Assembly: GCA_035602605.1 (NCBI GenBank)
Contig: DATNLZ010000105.1
Coordinates: 129,415-193,414, forward strand
DNA length: 64,000 bases
Reading direction: 5' to 3'
DNA from: DASQHY01 sp035602605
Lineage (GTDB): Bacteria; Acidobacteriota; Terriglobia; Acidiferrales; UBA7541
Of this stretch, positions 1 to 8,237 are shown piece by piece; position 1 is the first letter of the stretch, and every line of letters starts with the position of its first letter. A model generated the notes under the pieces. It was not told the DNA's origin, searched no databases, and saw nothing but the letters and a program-made list of their open reading frames with translations. Both the position numbers and the translations under genes were made by a program.

Positions 1-268
1 TTTGAAAAGCAGTCTCAGCGGCTTTTTTCAACCGCCCTTGTTGGTAGAGGAAGTGATGCAAGTTGGTCCAGAAGCCGCTATGGAATTCAAAGACCGGGAG
101 CGGCCCGGAAAAATCTTGTGGCGTATAGATATGCGTCGCCGCGGGTGTGCCCGGTTGCGCCTGCCTCGGCGAAGCCGCAGCAGTGATGGAAATCGTCGTC
201 ACCACAAAAATGATGCCGTAACGCGAGAGGCAAAGTTTCATGATCGAGGCAATAGTAGCGTCATTCAT
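1..268 (-). CDS. Secreted protein of unknown function, N-terminal part only
   Basis: An open frame on the minus strand runs off the left edge of the window. It starts at ATG 268, with an alternative ATG at 241. From the second ATG the first residues form a signal peptide: a basic start (MKLCLSRY), a hydrophobic stretch rich in I, V and T, then small residues near ASPRQAQ. The mature part includes FEFHSGFWTNLHHFLYQQG, which I associate from memory with secreted acidobacterial proteins of unknown role. Neither ATG has a clear ribosome binding site. The protein is probably exported; its function cannot be given. Confidence 0.6.
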   Translation of the reverse strand, partial: MNDATIASIMKLCLSRYGIIFVVTTISITAAASPRQAQPGTPAATHIYTPQDFSGPLPVFEFHSGFWTNLHHFLYQQGRLKKAAETAFQ

Positions 269-377
269 CGCTCGGCACCAACTTCGGCCTAACCGCTCGC
301 GCACAGGTTCTTCCACAACTACAAAAACGTACCCATAGCGAGTATGATGCGCGCGAAAGGTTAGACGGGAGACAACG

Positions 378-1985
378 ATGAATCGGTTCTTAGCAGCAAC
401 CTCCGCAGTTGTCGCAACGCTGATGGTATGCGCGTTCGGGAATGCGCAACAATCTGCTCCGCTCGACAGTTGGAAGAGTGAGGCCGTCGCGGAGGTGGAC
501 CGGCTCCAAACGCTCACCCAGCAGATGGTTGACCAGATTTACAGCTTCAGCGAACTGGGCTTCCAGGAGTTCGAAACCTCGCGTTACCTCACCGGCCTGC
601 TCGAAAAGCATGGGTTCGGTGTGCAGCGCGGTGTCGCTGGAATTCCGACAGCTTGGGTGGCCACGTGGGGCAGCGGCAAGCCCACCATCGCCTTTATTAC
701 CGACATTGACTGTATCCCGCGGGCTTCGCAAAAGCCGGGCGTGGCGTACCACGATCCGATCATTGCCGGGGCACCTGGCCATGGCGAGGGCCATAATTCC
801 GGGATGGCGGTAAACGTTACCGCCGTGATTGTCCTCAAGAAATTGATGGAGAAACACAAGATTGCCGGAACGCTTAAGATTTTGCCCGGGGTCGCCGAAG
901 AACTCGTCGGAACAAAGGCATTTTACATACGAGCCGGATTATTCAAGGATGTGGACGCGGTGCTTGGTGTGCATGTCGGCCACGAATTTGCCACTAGTTA
1001 TGCGACTGGCGATGGCAAGTGGAGCGGCCTTGTTTCCGTGCAATATTTTTTCCATGGCAAGGCGGCGCATGCAGCTGGAGCGCCGTGGGATGGCCGCAGC
1101 GCGCTCGATGCTGTCTCGTTGATGAATGCTGGCTGGGAATTCCGTCGCGAACACTTGCGTCTGCAACAGCGGTCCCATTACGTGATTCCCAACGGCGGCG
1201 ATCAACCCAACGTTGTTCCTTCCGAGGCTGAGGTTTGGTATTACTTCCGCGAGCTGGACTTCCCGCACATCAAGGATTTGTACGAGCTTGGCAACAAGAT
1301 GGCGCAAGCGGCCACGATGATGACCGACACGACCGTCAATCACCGCCTGGTTGGATCGGCCTGGCCGCCGTTCTACAACAAAGTGATTGCTGAAACGCAG
1401 CAGAAAAATATTGAGAGCGTCGGAATGCCGCGCTGGAGCGACGCCGACCAAACCTTGTCGAAGGCATTGCAAAAGGAGATCGGCGCAAAAGTTGAGGGGT
1501 TAAAGGAGGAAGTGAAGCCGCTCGAGCCGCCATCTAAAGACCAAATCGGCGGGGGCTCAGACGATGTCGGCGACATTTCCTGGAATGTACCGATGGTTTA
1601 CCTGCGATACCCAGCGAACATTCCCAATCTCCCGGGACATAGCTGGACCAATGGTGTGGCCATGGCCACACCAATCGCGCACAAGGGTTCAACTGCGGGC
1701 GCGAAGGTGCAAGCAATGACCGCGCTCGATCTGCTGCTTCGCCCGGAGCTCGTCCGGCAATCGTGGGAATATTTTCGGAATGTGCAAACCAAGGATGTGC
1801 ACTACGAAACGTTTCTCGCGCCCGAGGATAAGCCGGCGATTGAAATGAACCAGGACAAAATGGCGCAGTTCGCGCCCCAACTAAAGAAATATTATTTTGA
1901 TGCTTTGCGCTACGCGACGTATCTCCAGCAGCTTGGCATCCAGTATCCAACCGTCAAGAACGATAAGAAGGAAAAAGAAAACTAA
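378..1985 (+). CDS. M20-family amidohydrolase, AbgB-like, secreted
   Basis: A 535-residue metallohydrolase of the M20/AbgB group (p-aminobenzoyl-glutamate hydrolase subunit B type), which cleaves amide bonds. It begins with a signal peptide (hydrophobic residues 5-22, then NAQQ), so it probably acts outside the cytoplasm, unlike cytoplasmic E. coli AbgB. Metal-site signatures are visible: the GHGEGHNSG segment near residue 140, the PGVAEEL segment near 175 with the conserved Glu pair, and a GVHVGH segment near 200. The length fits the family. An AbgA partner is not next to it. The ATG at 378 follows GGGAGACAACG, a good ribosome binding site. The true substrate may be another N-acyl amino acid. 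Confidence 0.85.
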   Translation: MNRFLAATSAVVATLMVCAFGNAQQSAPLDSWKSEAVAEVDRLQTLTQQMVDQIYSFSELGFQEFETSRYLTGLLEKHGFGVQRGVAGIPTAWVATWGSGKPTIAFITDIDCIPRASQKPGVAYHDPIIAGAPGHGEGHNSGMAVNVTAVIVLKKLMEKHKIAGTLKILPGVAEELVGTKAFYIRAGLFKDVDAVLGVHVGHEFATSYATGDGKWSGLVSVQYFFHGKAAHAAGAPWDGRSALDAVSLMNAGWEFRREHLRLQQRSHYVIPNGGDQPNVVPSEAEVWYYFRELDFPHIKDLYELGNKMAQAATMMTDTTVNHRLVGSAWPPFYNKVIAETQQKNIESVGMPRWSDADQTLSKALQKEIGAKVEGLKEEVKPLEPPSKDQIGGGSDDVGDISWNVPMVYLRYPANIPNLPGHSWTNGVAMATPIAHKGSTAGAKVQAMTALDLLLRPELVRQSWEYFRNVQTKDVHYETFLAPEDKPAIEMNQDKMAQFAPQLKKYYFDALRYATYLQQLGIQYPTVKNDKKEKEN

Positions 1986-2007
1986 ACGACCCTGCCTGGC
2001 TGACCTC

Positions 2008-2334
2008 TCAGCCACTTTGGTCGGTGAGCCAGCGCTCCAGAACCGCTTGCGATGACGCTGAGAATTTTGTGAAGGTAACCCCCATCCCTAGTCCTGGCAC
2101 TTGGTAAATCACGCGCGCGGCAGCCTCAAAACTATCGTTTTCCTTAACGATCCGCACAATAATCGTCGCACCTACCGGGAACGGATTCAACATGTCAATG
2201 TAGCAACCAATCCGGCTCAGGTCGGAGGTGCGCACGGAGAATTTCGCGCCCGAAGCGCCATCGATCACATCGGTGGCAGCGATGAAAGAGAATCGCTGAG
2301 CCCGGCGTCTTTCATTCGCAGAGTTATTTGGCAT
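2008..2334 (-). CDS. PilZ domain protein
   Basis: A single-domain PilZ protein of 108 residues, the usual size for a stand-alone c-di-GMP receptor. The arginine cluster RRRAQR (residues 9-14) and the downstream D-x-S-x-x-G motif (DLSRIG, 38-43) are the two parts that clamp c-di-GMP, and both are present. It ends 22 bases from the convergent amidohydrolase gene and lies downstream of a receiver-domain gene on the same strand, so it may relay both signals. The motility, exopolysaccharide or other target cannot be read from the context. A second PilZ gene lies at 10106. Confidence 0.85.
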   Translation of the reverse strand: MPNNSANERRRAQRFSFIAATDVIDGASGAKFSVRTSDLSRIGCYIDMLNPFPVGATIIVRIVKENDSFEAAARVIYQVPGLGMGVTFTKFSASSQAVLERWLTDQSG

Positions 2335-2471
2335 AGTGTGCGTCTGCGATCCGGCTACGCGAAATCAGATTTCTGTCAGACACGGAGCGATGAAATCCAG
2401 TGGCAATGAAAATATCCGAAGAATGAGGAAACCTATCGCAAGTCTCGAAGGATCGCAAGCTGTGATTTTAC

Positions 2472-2825
2472 TTATGATTTCGCCATCAGCAGGATCTTCG
2501 GGAGATCTTGAGTGAACTTCGACCGCGGCATCACTTGCTCGCAGCCCAGCGCCCTAGCGCGTTCCGCCAATGCGGTTTGCACATGAGACAGGAACGCAAT
2601 CGTCGGTTTGTGGTTGCCAGCGGTCTTCAAGTCCTCGAGCGCCTGAAGGGAACCCGAGCGTGCGTTGAGGTCCACAATGATCACTTTGACCGAATCTTCT
2701 GCAGCGGCTTGCAGGAGCGCGGGCCCGGTGCTCACCGTACGCAACTCGGCGTTTACCTGGCGCGCGGTTTCTTGCATTTTAGCGATGAAAAATAAATCAT
2801 CCACGAGCGCCACGGCCTGTCCCAT
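2472..2825 (-). CDS. Stand-alone response-regulator receiver domain
   Basis: A CheY-like single domain of 117 residues with no output domain. The acidic pair (D9, D10), the phospho-acceptor Asp (D52 in IIVDLN), the switch Ser (S80 in FLSH) and the conserved Lys (K103 in RSKF) are all visible, so it should be able to accept a phosphate. The ATG follows CGAGGAGGACTGA, a strong ribosome binding site. It lies upstream of the PilZ gene on the same strand and is divergent from the DinB-like gene. No kinase is adjacent. The middle of the domain is diverged, so its partner is unknown. Confidence 0.75.
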   Translation of the reverse strand: MGQAVALVDDLFFIAKMQETARQVNAELRTVSTGPALLQAAAEDSVKVIIVDLNARSGSLQALEDLKTAGNHKPTIAFLSHVQTALAERARALGCEQVMPRSKFTQDLPKILLMAKS

Positions 2826-2975
2826 TCAGTCCTCCTCGCAACCCTCTTCACGAACTGGCGCGATTGCGGTATAAGTGTAACGCATATCCGGCGAGTAAAC
2901 TCTTGGGGTAAGCGTTTTACGACAGACCTCAGGTCGCTCTTTGCGACGACTCCGTAGTTTCCGGCAGGAGGGTTC

Positions 2976-3506
2976 ATGCAGCCCGCTCAAGCGCTCGATT
3001 CATTGCCCGGTGTTCGTCTGCTCGAACAAACGCCCATCATCCTCGAAAAACTGTTGCAGTCTGCCTCGCCAGAGATTCTGCAGTGGAAACCGGCGGCGGA
3101 TCGCTGGTCGGCAAGCGAAGTTCTTGCGTATTTAACCGACAGCGAGCAGATGTTCTCCGGCCGCGCTCGCCGCATGGTCGAAGAAAAAGCCCCGCAATTT
3201 ACCGAGTATGACCAGGAGGCTGCTTACGCGTCCGGAAAATATTCCGGAGGCACGGCAAACGAGCACCTGCAAAAATTTTGCCACGAGCGTGACCGGTCAC
3301 TTTCCCTGCTGCGATATCTACCCGCGGATGCCGCCCGGCGCACCGGTCAGCGCAACGTTCTGGGAACCATCACCCTCGCAGAGCTAATGAATGAGTGGGC
3401 TTCGCACGATCTGAGCCACATCCGGCAGATCGCGGAGCTTTACCGCGCTCGCGCGTTTTATGCAAATTCAGGACCGTTCCAGCGCTACTCTAATCCCAAG
3501 CCCTAA
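2976..3506 (+). CDS. DinB-like (DfsB/YfiT) four-helix protein
   Basis: A 176-residue DinB-superfamily protein. Members are four-helix bundles that usually hold one metal with three His residues and often act as thiol-dependent transferases or stress proteins. The C-terminal H-x3-H pair is present (H144 and H148 in WASHDLSHIRQ). The first His, normally in a HLxDxE segment, appears to be Tyr52 here (LAYLTDSE), so metal binding may be altered. The ATG at 2976 follows GGCAGGAGGGTTC, a good ribosome binding site. A glutaredoxin-like gene follows 11 bases downstream, which suggests a shared thiol-linked transcript. Confidence 0.8.
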   Translation: MQPAQALDSLPGVRLLEQTPIILEKLLQSASPEILQWKPAADRWSASEVLAYLTDSEQMFSGRARRMVEEKAPQFTEYDQEAAYASGKYSGGTANEHLQKFCHERDRSLSLLRYLPADAARRTGQRNVLGTITLAELMNEWASHDLSHIRQIAELYRARAFYANSGPFQRYSNPKP

Positions 3507-3517
3507 AGGAAAAACTC

Positions 3518-3814
3518 ATGGAAAGTTGGATGGCTACACATCCTGAAGACGAACGTTTGGCACTCGCCGGTCCGCGGGAGGTAACGTTTTATACCCGGCC
3601 CAACTGCCACCTGTGTCTCGAAGCCAAGACGGCCATCGCGCCGCTGCTTCGGGAATTTCGCGTCAGGCTAGTCGAGATTAATATTGACGAGGATCCGGTC
3701 TTAGTGGAGCGGCACGGCTACGACGTGCCGGTGATTTTTCTGGGCGGCCGAAAAGTCGCCAAGCACCGCGTGGACCTCAGGCAATTCAGGCGGCAACTCG
3801 AGCAAGCGGGCTAG
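3518..3814 (+). CDS. Glutaredoxin-like thioredoxin-fold protein
   Basis: A small 98-residue thioredoxin-fold protein. A beta strand (EVTFYTR) is followed by a C-x-x-C redox pair (C30-H-L-C33) and later by the cis-proline region DVPVIFLGG, as in glutaredoxins and DUF836 proteins. It probably reduces disulfides or mixed thiols in the cytoplasm. An N-terminal tail of about 20 residues precedes the fold. The start follows AAAGGAAAAACTC and lies 11 bases after the DinB-like gene, so the two are probably co-transcribed. Confidence 0.8.
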   Translation: MESWMATHPEDERLALAGPREVTFYTRPNCHLCLEAKTAIAPLLREFRVRLVEINIDEDPVLVERHGYDVPVIFLGGRKVAKHRVDLRQFRRQLEQAG

Positions 3815-3868
3815 GTTTTGGTTCGGAACAAAGCCTGATAGCCCCGGAAATACCTGTCGATAAGCCGG

Positions 3869-4315
3869 CTAGTGGCCCGGCGCCGGAGGCTTTGCGCCAA
3901 CCGTCTCGTCGGGTACCGCGCCGATTCGTCCTTTGACGCGATCGTATACGCTGACCTGACTGGTCGAGCCGAGTGCGTCATTGTAGTACGTAGGCACGCC
4001 AATTACCGTGCGGAGCTCTTCATTGAATCGCCGCAAACCGGCTAGCTGCGTTGCCAGTGCTGGACATTTTCGTCCGTCGTCGGTCAACAGAAATTTCTGG
4101 TAACCCGCGTCCCATAGCCTCGTAAACTTTCCGCCGACAATGATCGACGGAGGTATGGTCATGTTACAGGTGCCCTCAGGCGTGCGACGAAATTCCGCAC
4201 CGCACCCATATTTTTCTACGCGGGCCACACCGCGCGTGCTTCCGACCGCGAAACCTGCTGCGGGCAGAGCTACCTCAATCGTTTTTGCTTCAAATTGGTC
4301 GTTTATGTCCCACAT
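3869..4315 (-). CDS. Hypothetical protein next to a repeat-protein relic
   Basis: An open frame of 148 residues from ATG 4315 (MWDINDQFEAK). The frame stays open upstream to 4423, but there it overlaps the tail of the HAF/BNR pseudogene, so I take the internal ATG. I recognise no domain. The sequence is mixed, with two or three Cys and a Pro-rich end, and has no signal peptide. No good ribosome binding site is seen. It could be a small genuine gene or part of the decayed neighbourhood. Confidence 0.4.
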   Translation of the reverse strand: MWDINDQFEAKTIEVALPAAGFAVGSTRGVARVEKYGCGAEFRRTPEGTCNMTIPPSIIVGGKFTRLWDAGYQKFLLTDDGRKCPALATQLAGLRRFNEELRTVIGVPTYYNDALGSTSQVSVYDRVKGRIGAVPDETVGAKPPAPGH

Positions 4316-4379
4316 ATTTTGATCCGCGTATGCGTTCCTGAGCGTCTTCCGCTTGGCCAGAAAAAATAGGGGAAGCCCT

Positions 4380-5040
4380 TTATTTGTGTACGAAGAAGAC
4401 GCCGCCGCCGATGGTCCCCGCATCGATGTTGCTCGGTGTTATAGGGTCGATCGCCAGGGGCCTCGACCCATTTGTTCTTCAGACCGGCGTTGAAGGCACT
4501 CCAGCTTCCTCCACCGCCGGTGCTCTTGAACACACCGTTATCAGTCGCCGCGTAGACGATGATAGGCGTGACCGGGTCAATCGCCAGGGCGTTGATATAG
4601 GAACTAGTTATTCCATTACTCATGAACGTCCAGTCTGTTCCACCGTTGGAGCCCTTGTATACCCAGCTGGTGGGAGTGCCATTGGAAGTCCCCACATACA
4701 CCGTGGCTGGCGTGGACGGGTCAATTGCCAAGGCGGAGTAGGCGTTTTCGAGGAAGATATTCAGGGTGCTCCAGCTTTGTCCCCCGTCCGTGCTTTCGTG
4801 CGCCTCACCTTCAATCCAAAAACGCACGTTCAGGGTAGCACGCCGGTCAAGTTGCGGCTCATCTGCGGTCTTCGAACCGACTACCTGGCCCGCATCGTTA
4901 ATGGCCCCGGCGATGCTCTCGAAAGCGCCGAGGTCGCGGATGAGCCCCTCGCCCCACAACGTAGCCCTGAACGTGCAAAACTCTTCGCCGCAGAGAACCG
5001 AGGCGCCCGCTACCGGACTTTGCGCTCCCAGGACACCACC
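4380..5040 (-). pseudogene. Decayed HAF-repeat / BNR-repeat extracellular protein
   Basis: On the minus strand the frame first shows a HAF-type repeat (RATLWGEGLIRDLGAF, then AGAINDAGQVVGS). It then passes into BNR/sortilin-like repeats (STDGGQSWS, ALAIDPSTPATVYVGTS, ALAIDPVTPIIVYAATDNGVF). Near 4460-4475 the repeat breaks. The next copy (LAIDPITPSNIDAGTIGGGVFF) continues in another frame and ends at TAA 4380-4382. Upstream an in-frame TGA at 5041-5043 closes the fragment, with no start codon or signal peptide. Just past the stop is a short hairpin (AGGG-CTTC-CCCT, 4368-4379) followed by a T run on this strand. I read this as the 3' relic of a large secreted repeat protein with at least one frameshift. 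Confidence 0.7.
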
Positions 5041-5128
5041 TCATAGAGTCGAATCTTTACGGCTCTGCCGGCATCGAATACCTGCTTATCCCAAAGCGAT
5101 TTGCTAGACTGGTTACGGCTTGAGCATC

Positions 5129-6103
5129 ATGGCTTCAAAGCGCCCAGTTGTCTCCGACTCACCTGCGACCCCGCGGACTGCGGAACCCCAGACCGGTGTG
5201 TCCCTGCTCGAGCGTATCGGCAACACGTCTCTGCTCCGTTTGGAGCGCGTTGGCCGCGAATTTCCCGAAACTAAATTCTACGCCAAGGCGGAATGGCAGA
5301 ATCCTGGCGGCTCAGTGAAAGACCGGCCAGCACTCAACATGATCCTTGAGGGCGAGCGCTCGGGACTGCTACATCGCGGCAAAATCATTCTCGATTCCAC
5401 GAGCGGCAATACCGGCATTGCCTATGGGATGATCGGTGCCGCCAAGGGATACAAGGTGAAGCTGTGCTTGCCGGCGAGCGCTTCAGAAGAACGCAAGCGC
5501 ATCCTGCGGGCGTATGGCGTGGAGCTTGTCATTACTCCTGGGGACGAAGGCTCCGATGGGGCGATTCGCCGCGTTCGAGAAATTTTTGCCGCCGCGCCCG
5601 AGAAATACTTTTATCCGGATCAGTACAGCAATCCCGCGAATTGGCGCGCGCACTACCAAGCAACCGCCGCCGAAATTTGGCAGCAGACCCATGGAAGCGT
5701 TACGCACTTTGTCGCCGGGCTGGGAACCAGCGGCACGTTTGTAGGCACCACGCGCCGCCTGAAAGAATTCAACCCTGCGATTCGTTGCATCAGCTTGCAG
5801 CCGGACTCCGTGTTTCATGGTCTGGAGGGCTGGAAACATATGCCCAGCGCCATCCGCCCGGCGATTTACGATTCCACACTGGCTGACGATAATCTTGCCA
5901 TTGGCACGGAGGAATCTTATCGCTTGGTGAAGCGTATCGCACGCGAAGAAGGGATGCTCGTTAGTCCTAGCGCGGGTGCGGCATTGGCCGGATGCCTGCG
6001 AGTTGCGGCGCAACTTCGGAAAGATGAGCGAGCCATAATCGTCACCATATTTGCCGATTCTGGCGAAAAATATGTCAGCGAGCGTTTTTGGGAAGAATTG
6101 TAA
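5129..6103 (+). CDS. cysM: Cysteine synthase, CysM-type (CysO-dependent)
   Basis: A PLP enzyme of the cysteine synthase family. The PLP lysine lies in GGSVKDRPA and the phosphate loop is TSGNTG. A Gly-rich HFVAGLGTSGT segment follows, then the C-terminal ADSGEKY segment. Gene order (JAMM protease, CysO-like carrier, MoeZ-like activator directly downstream) matches the mycobacterial CysM system, in which O-phosphoserine reacts with a CysO thiocarboxylate; the substrate assignment is inferred from that context. I use ATG 5129 instead of the TTG at 5120. About 324 residues is normal for the family. The downstream gene begins about 40 bases later, suggesting one operon. Confidence 0.88.
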   Translation: MASKRPVVSDSPATPRTAEPQTGVSLLERIGNTSLLRLERVGREFPETKFYAKAEWQNPGGSVKDRPALNMILEGERSGLLHRGKIILDSTSGNTGIAYGMIGAAKGYKVKLCLPASASEERKRILRAYGVELVITPGDEGSDGAIRRVREIFAAAPEKYFYPDQYSNPANWRAHYQATAAEIWQQTHGSVTHFVAGLGTSGTFVGTTRRLKEFNPAIRCISLQPDSVFHGLEGWKHMPSAIRPAIYDSTLADDNLAIGTEESYRLVKRIAREEGMLVSPSAGAALAGCLRVAAQLRKDERAIIVTIFADSGEKYVSERFWEEL

Positions 6104-6144
6104 GGGCAAAAAGGGCCGGGTTGCAGACTATGGCGCAGGACACC

Positions 6145-6588
6145 ATGAGTGCACGGATCTATCTGCCGCCCGCGGCGGACGCCCAGATTCGGGCGCATGC
6201 TGCTGAGACTTATCCTTACGAATGCTGCGGCGCGCTGCTGGGTCGCGAGCTTGACCGTTGCCGCGAAGTGCTTGCTCCGTTTCCGCTCATCAATCGCCGC
6301 GATGATTCGCCGCGCAATCGTTTCTCAGTCACATCAGACGACGTGCGGGCCGCTGAAAAAGCCGCGCGCGCGGGCGGCTGCGAAGTGATTGGCTGGTACC
6401 ATTCGCATCCCGATCATCCCTCACGCCCGAGTGAATTCGATCGCCAGCACGCGTGGCCCTGGTACAGTTACATCATCGTTAGCGTCGCCGAGGGCACACC
6501 GAAGGAGATGAATTCCTGGCGGCTCAGCGATGACCGCGTCCAATTCAGCCTCGAAGAAATTGAGGTCAAGCTGCAAGCCTCAGCATGA
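6145..6588 (+). CDS. mec: JAMM/MPN metalloprotease, Mec-like
   Basis: A 147-residue zinc isopeptidase of the JAMM/MPN+ family. The metal motif is complete: Glu26 in YPYECCG, then H86-x-H88 followed by Asp99 (HSHPDHPSRPSEFD), with the conserved Ser96. In Mycobacterium tuberculosis, Mec releases cysteine from the CysO-cysteine adduct; the neighbouring cysM and cysO support the same job here. The ATG at 6145 is chosen because CAGGACACC precedes it. In-frame ATGs at 6130 and 6088 are possible, the last overlapping cysM. It may also trim the C-terminal extension of the adjacent CysO. Confidence 0.88.
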   Translation: MSARIYLPPAADAQIRAHAAETYPYECCGALLGRELDRCREVLAPFPLINRRDDSPRNRFSVTSDDVRAAEKAARAGGCEVIGWYHSHPDHPSRPSEFDRQHAWPWYSYIIVSVAEGTPKEMNSWRLSDDRVQFSLEEIEVKLQASA

Positions 6589-6646
6589 AAGTAAGTATCA
6601 TCGCTGGCCATGATGTATCATGATGTTTCGTGGAGAGACACTTAAA

Positions 6647-7036
6647 ATGTCAGTGAAGGTCATCATTCCTACGCCCCTCAGACCGTACGCGGACAAGCGG
6701 GAAAGCGTGCAGTTCGAGGCCAAAACTGTGGCCGAAGCCCTCGATCGCCTCACCAAACAATATGTCGAACTGCGCAAGCACCTCTATACCGACGATGGTA
6801 AAATTCGCAGCTTTGTCAATGTCTACGTGAATGACGAGGATATTCGCTATCTCTTGAAAGAAAATACGCCCACCAAAGATGGAGACACCATCAGTATCGT
6901 GCCTTCTATAGCTGGGGGGTCCGCTTCTATCGCAGTCGCGCAGCTGAGGAATTGCTTTCGGCTTAAGTGCGCGTTTAACCTGAAGCGTCTTGGCAGCATC
7001 GAAGGAATACGATGGCGACAAAGCTTCATCCTATGA
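6647..7036 (+). CDS. cysO: CysO-like MoaD/ThiS sulfur carrier with C-terminal extension
   Basis: A ubiquitin-fold sulfur carrier. FVNVYVNDEDIRY and the PSIAGG segment closely match mycobacterial CysO, whose C-terminal Gly is made into a thiocarboxylate by MoeZ and used by CysM. Here the Gly-Gly pair is residues 90-91 of 129, so 38 residues follow it, whereas the carrier form must end in Gly-Gly. The ATG at 6647 follows GGAGAGACACTTAAA. The end overlaps moeZ by 25 bases. A run of six G encodes part of the GG region, so a frameshift or sequencing slip that removes the native end cannot be excluded. Confidence 0.85.
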   Translation: MSVKVIIPTPLRPYADKRESVQFEAKTVAEALDRLTKQYVELRKHLYTDDGKIRSFVNVYVNDEDIRYLLKENTPTKDGDTISIVPSIAGGSASIAVAQLRNCFRLKCAFNLKRLGSIEGIRWRQSFIL

Positions 7037-8196
7037 CCGAAGCCGTAAACGAGCCCAAGCTCTCGAAAGACGAAGTCCTGCGCTACAGCCGTCACTTGAT
7101 CATGCCCGAGGTGGGCATGGAGGGACAGCTCAAGCTGAAGCAGGCCAAAGTTCTTCTCATTGGCACCGGAGGACTTGGCGCGCCGCTCGGTCTTTATCTG
7201 GCGGCCGCGGGCGTTGGCCGCCTGGGACTGGTGGATTTTGATGTCGTTGATTTCACCAATTTGCAGCGCCAGGTGACGTTTGGCAGCAGCGACGTCGGTC
7301 GCCCCAAAATCGAAGCTGCTCAGCAGCGCCTCGCCAATTTAAATCCGACCATCCGCATCGACACACACGAGGTCCGGCTAACGAGCGAAAACGCGCTGGA
7401 CCTTTTCCGCGATTACGACATCATCGTGGACGGCACCGACAATTTTCCGACGCGCTACCTTGTCAATGACGCTTGTGTGCTGCTCGGAAAGCCCAACGTT
7501 TACGGCTCGATCTTTCGATTCGAGGGCCAAGCTACGGTCTTCGGTTATCCGGGCGGTCCTTGCTATCGCTGCCTGTACCCGGAACCGCCCCCGCCGGGTC
7601 TGGTACCGTCGTGCGCCGAGGGCGGCGTCCTCGGTGTGTTGCCCGGGATTGTTGGCTGCATCCAGGCGATGGAAGCAATCAAGCTCATCCTGGGACGCGG
7701 AGACGCCCTTGTCGGTCGGCTGCTCCTATTCGATGCACTGGCGATGAAGTTTCGCGAACTCAAGCTTCGCCGAAATCCCGCGTGCCCGGTTTGCGGTGAT
7801 CACCGAACCATTACCAAGCTGATCGACTACAACGAATTCTGCGGTATCCGCGGCGAAGAAGCCGCTGCGCCGGTAACTCAGGTTCCTGAGTTGACTCCGC
7901 GCGAGGTGAAGAGTCGCCTGGACCGTAAGGACGATCTGTTTATTCTTGATGTGCGCGAGCCGCATGAATACCAGATCTGCAACATCAATGGTCACTTGAT
8001 ACCCCTTGGCGAGCTTCCGCGTCGGGTACACGAACTCGACAGCTCGCGCGAAATCGTGGTCCATTGCCGGAGCGGCAAACGCTCCGCGGAGGCCGCAGAG
8101 TTCCTCCAAAAAGCCGGCTTCCGGAAAATTTGGAATTTAAAGGGTGGCATTCTGGCCTGGTCAGACGAAGTAGATCCTTCGATCCCGAAATACTGA
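7012..8196 (+). CDS. moeZ: MoeB/ThiF-type adenylyltransferase-rhodanese fusion (MoeZ)
   Basis: A 394-residue activator of ubiquitin-like sulfur carriers. The N-terminal E1-like domain has the nucleotide loop GTGGLGAPLG and the segment DFDVVDFTNLQRQV. Two Cys pairs (CYRC and CPVC) should bind zinc. The C-terminal rhodanese domain (about 295-394) carries the active Cys in HCRSGKRS. It would adenylate the carrier C-terminus and transfer sulfur to form the thiocarboxylate, most probably for the CysO-like protein just upstream and perhaps for MoaD or ThiS as well. GAAGGAATACG precedes the ATG at 7012. An internal ATG at 7033 is an alternative. Confidence 0.92.
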   Translation: MATKLHPMTEAVNEPKLSKDEVLRYSRHLIMPEVGMEGQLKLKQAKVLLIGTGGLGAPLGLYLAAAGVGRLGLVDFDVVDFTNLQRQVTFGSSDVGRPKIEAAQQRLANLNPTIRIDTHEVRLTSENALDLFRDYDIIVDGTDNFPTRYLVNDACVLLGKPNVYGSIFRFEGQATVFGYPGGPCYRCLYPEPPPPGLVPSCAEGGVLGVLPGIVGCIQAMEAIKLILGRGDALVGRLLLFDALAMKFRELKLRRNPACPVCGDHRTITKLIDYNEFCGIRGEEAAAPVTQVPELTPREVKSRLDRKDDLFILDVREPHEYQICNINGHLIPLGELPRRVHELDSSREIVVHCRSGKRSAEAAEFLQKAGFRKIWNLKGGILAWSDEVDPSIPKY

Positions 8197-8237
8197 CACA
8201 CCCTGAGACTGTACCGACACCGCTCGTCACGGAGAAA

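Noticed and set aside
2..292. Plus-strand ORF of 96 residues at the left edge
   Set aside because: The minus strand here encodes a signal peptide and a conserved-looking secreted start; the plus-strand frame has no start context and Arg-rich shadow composition.
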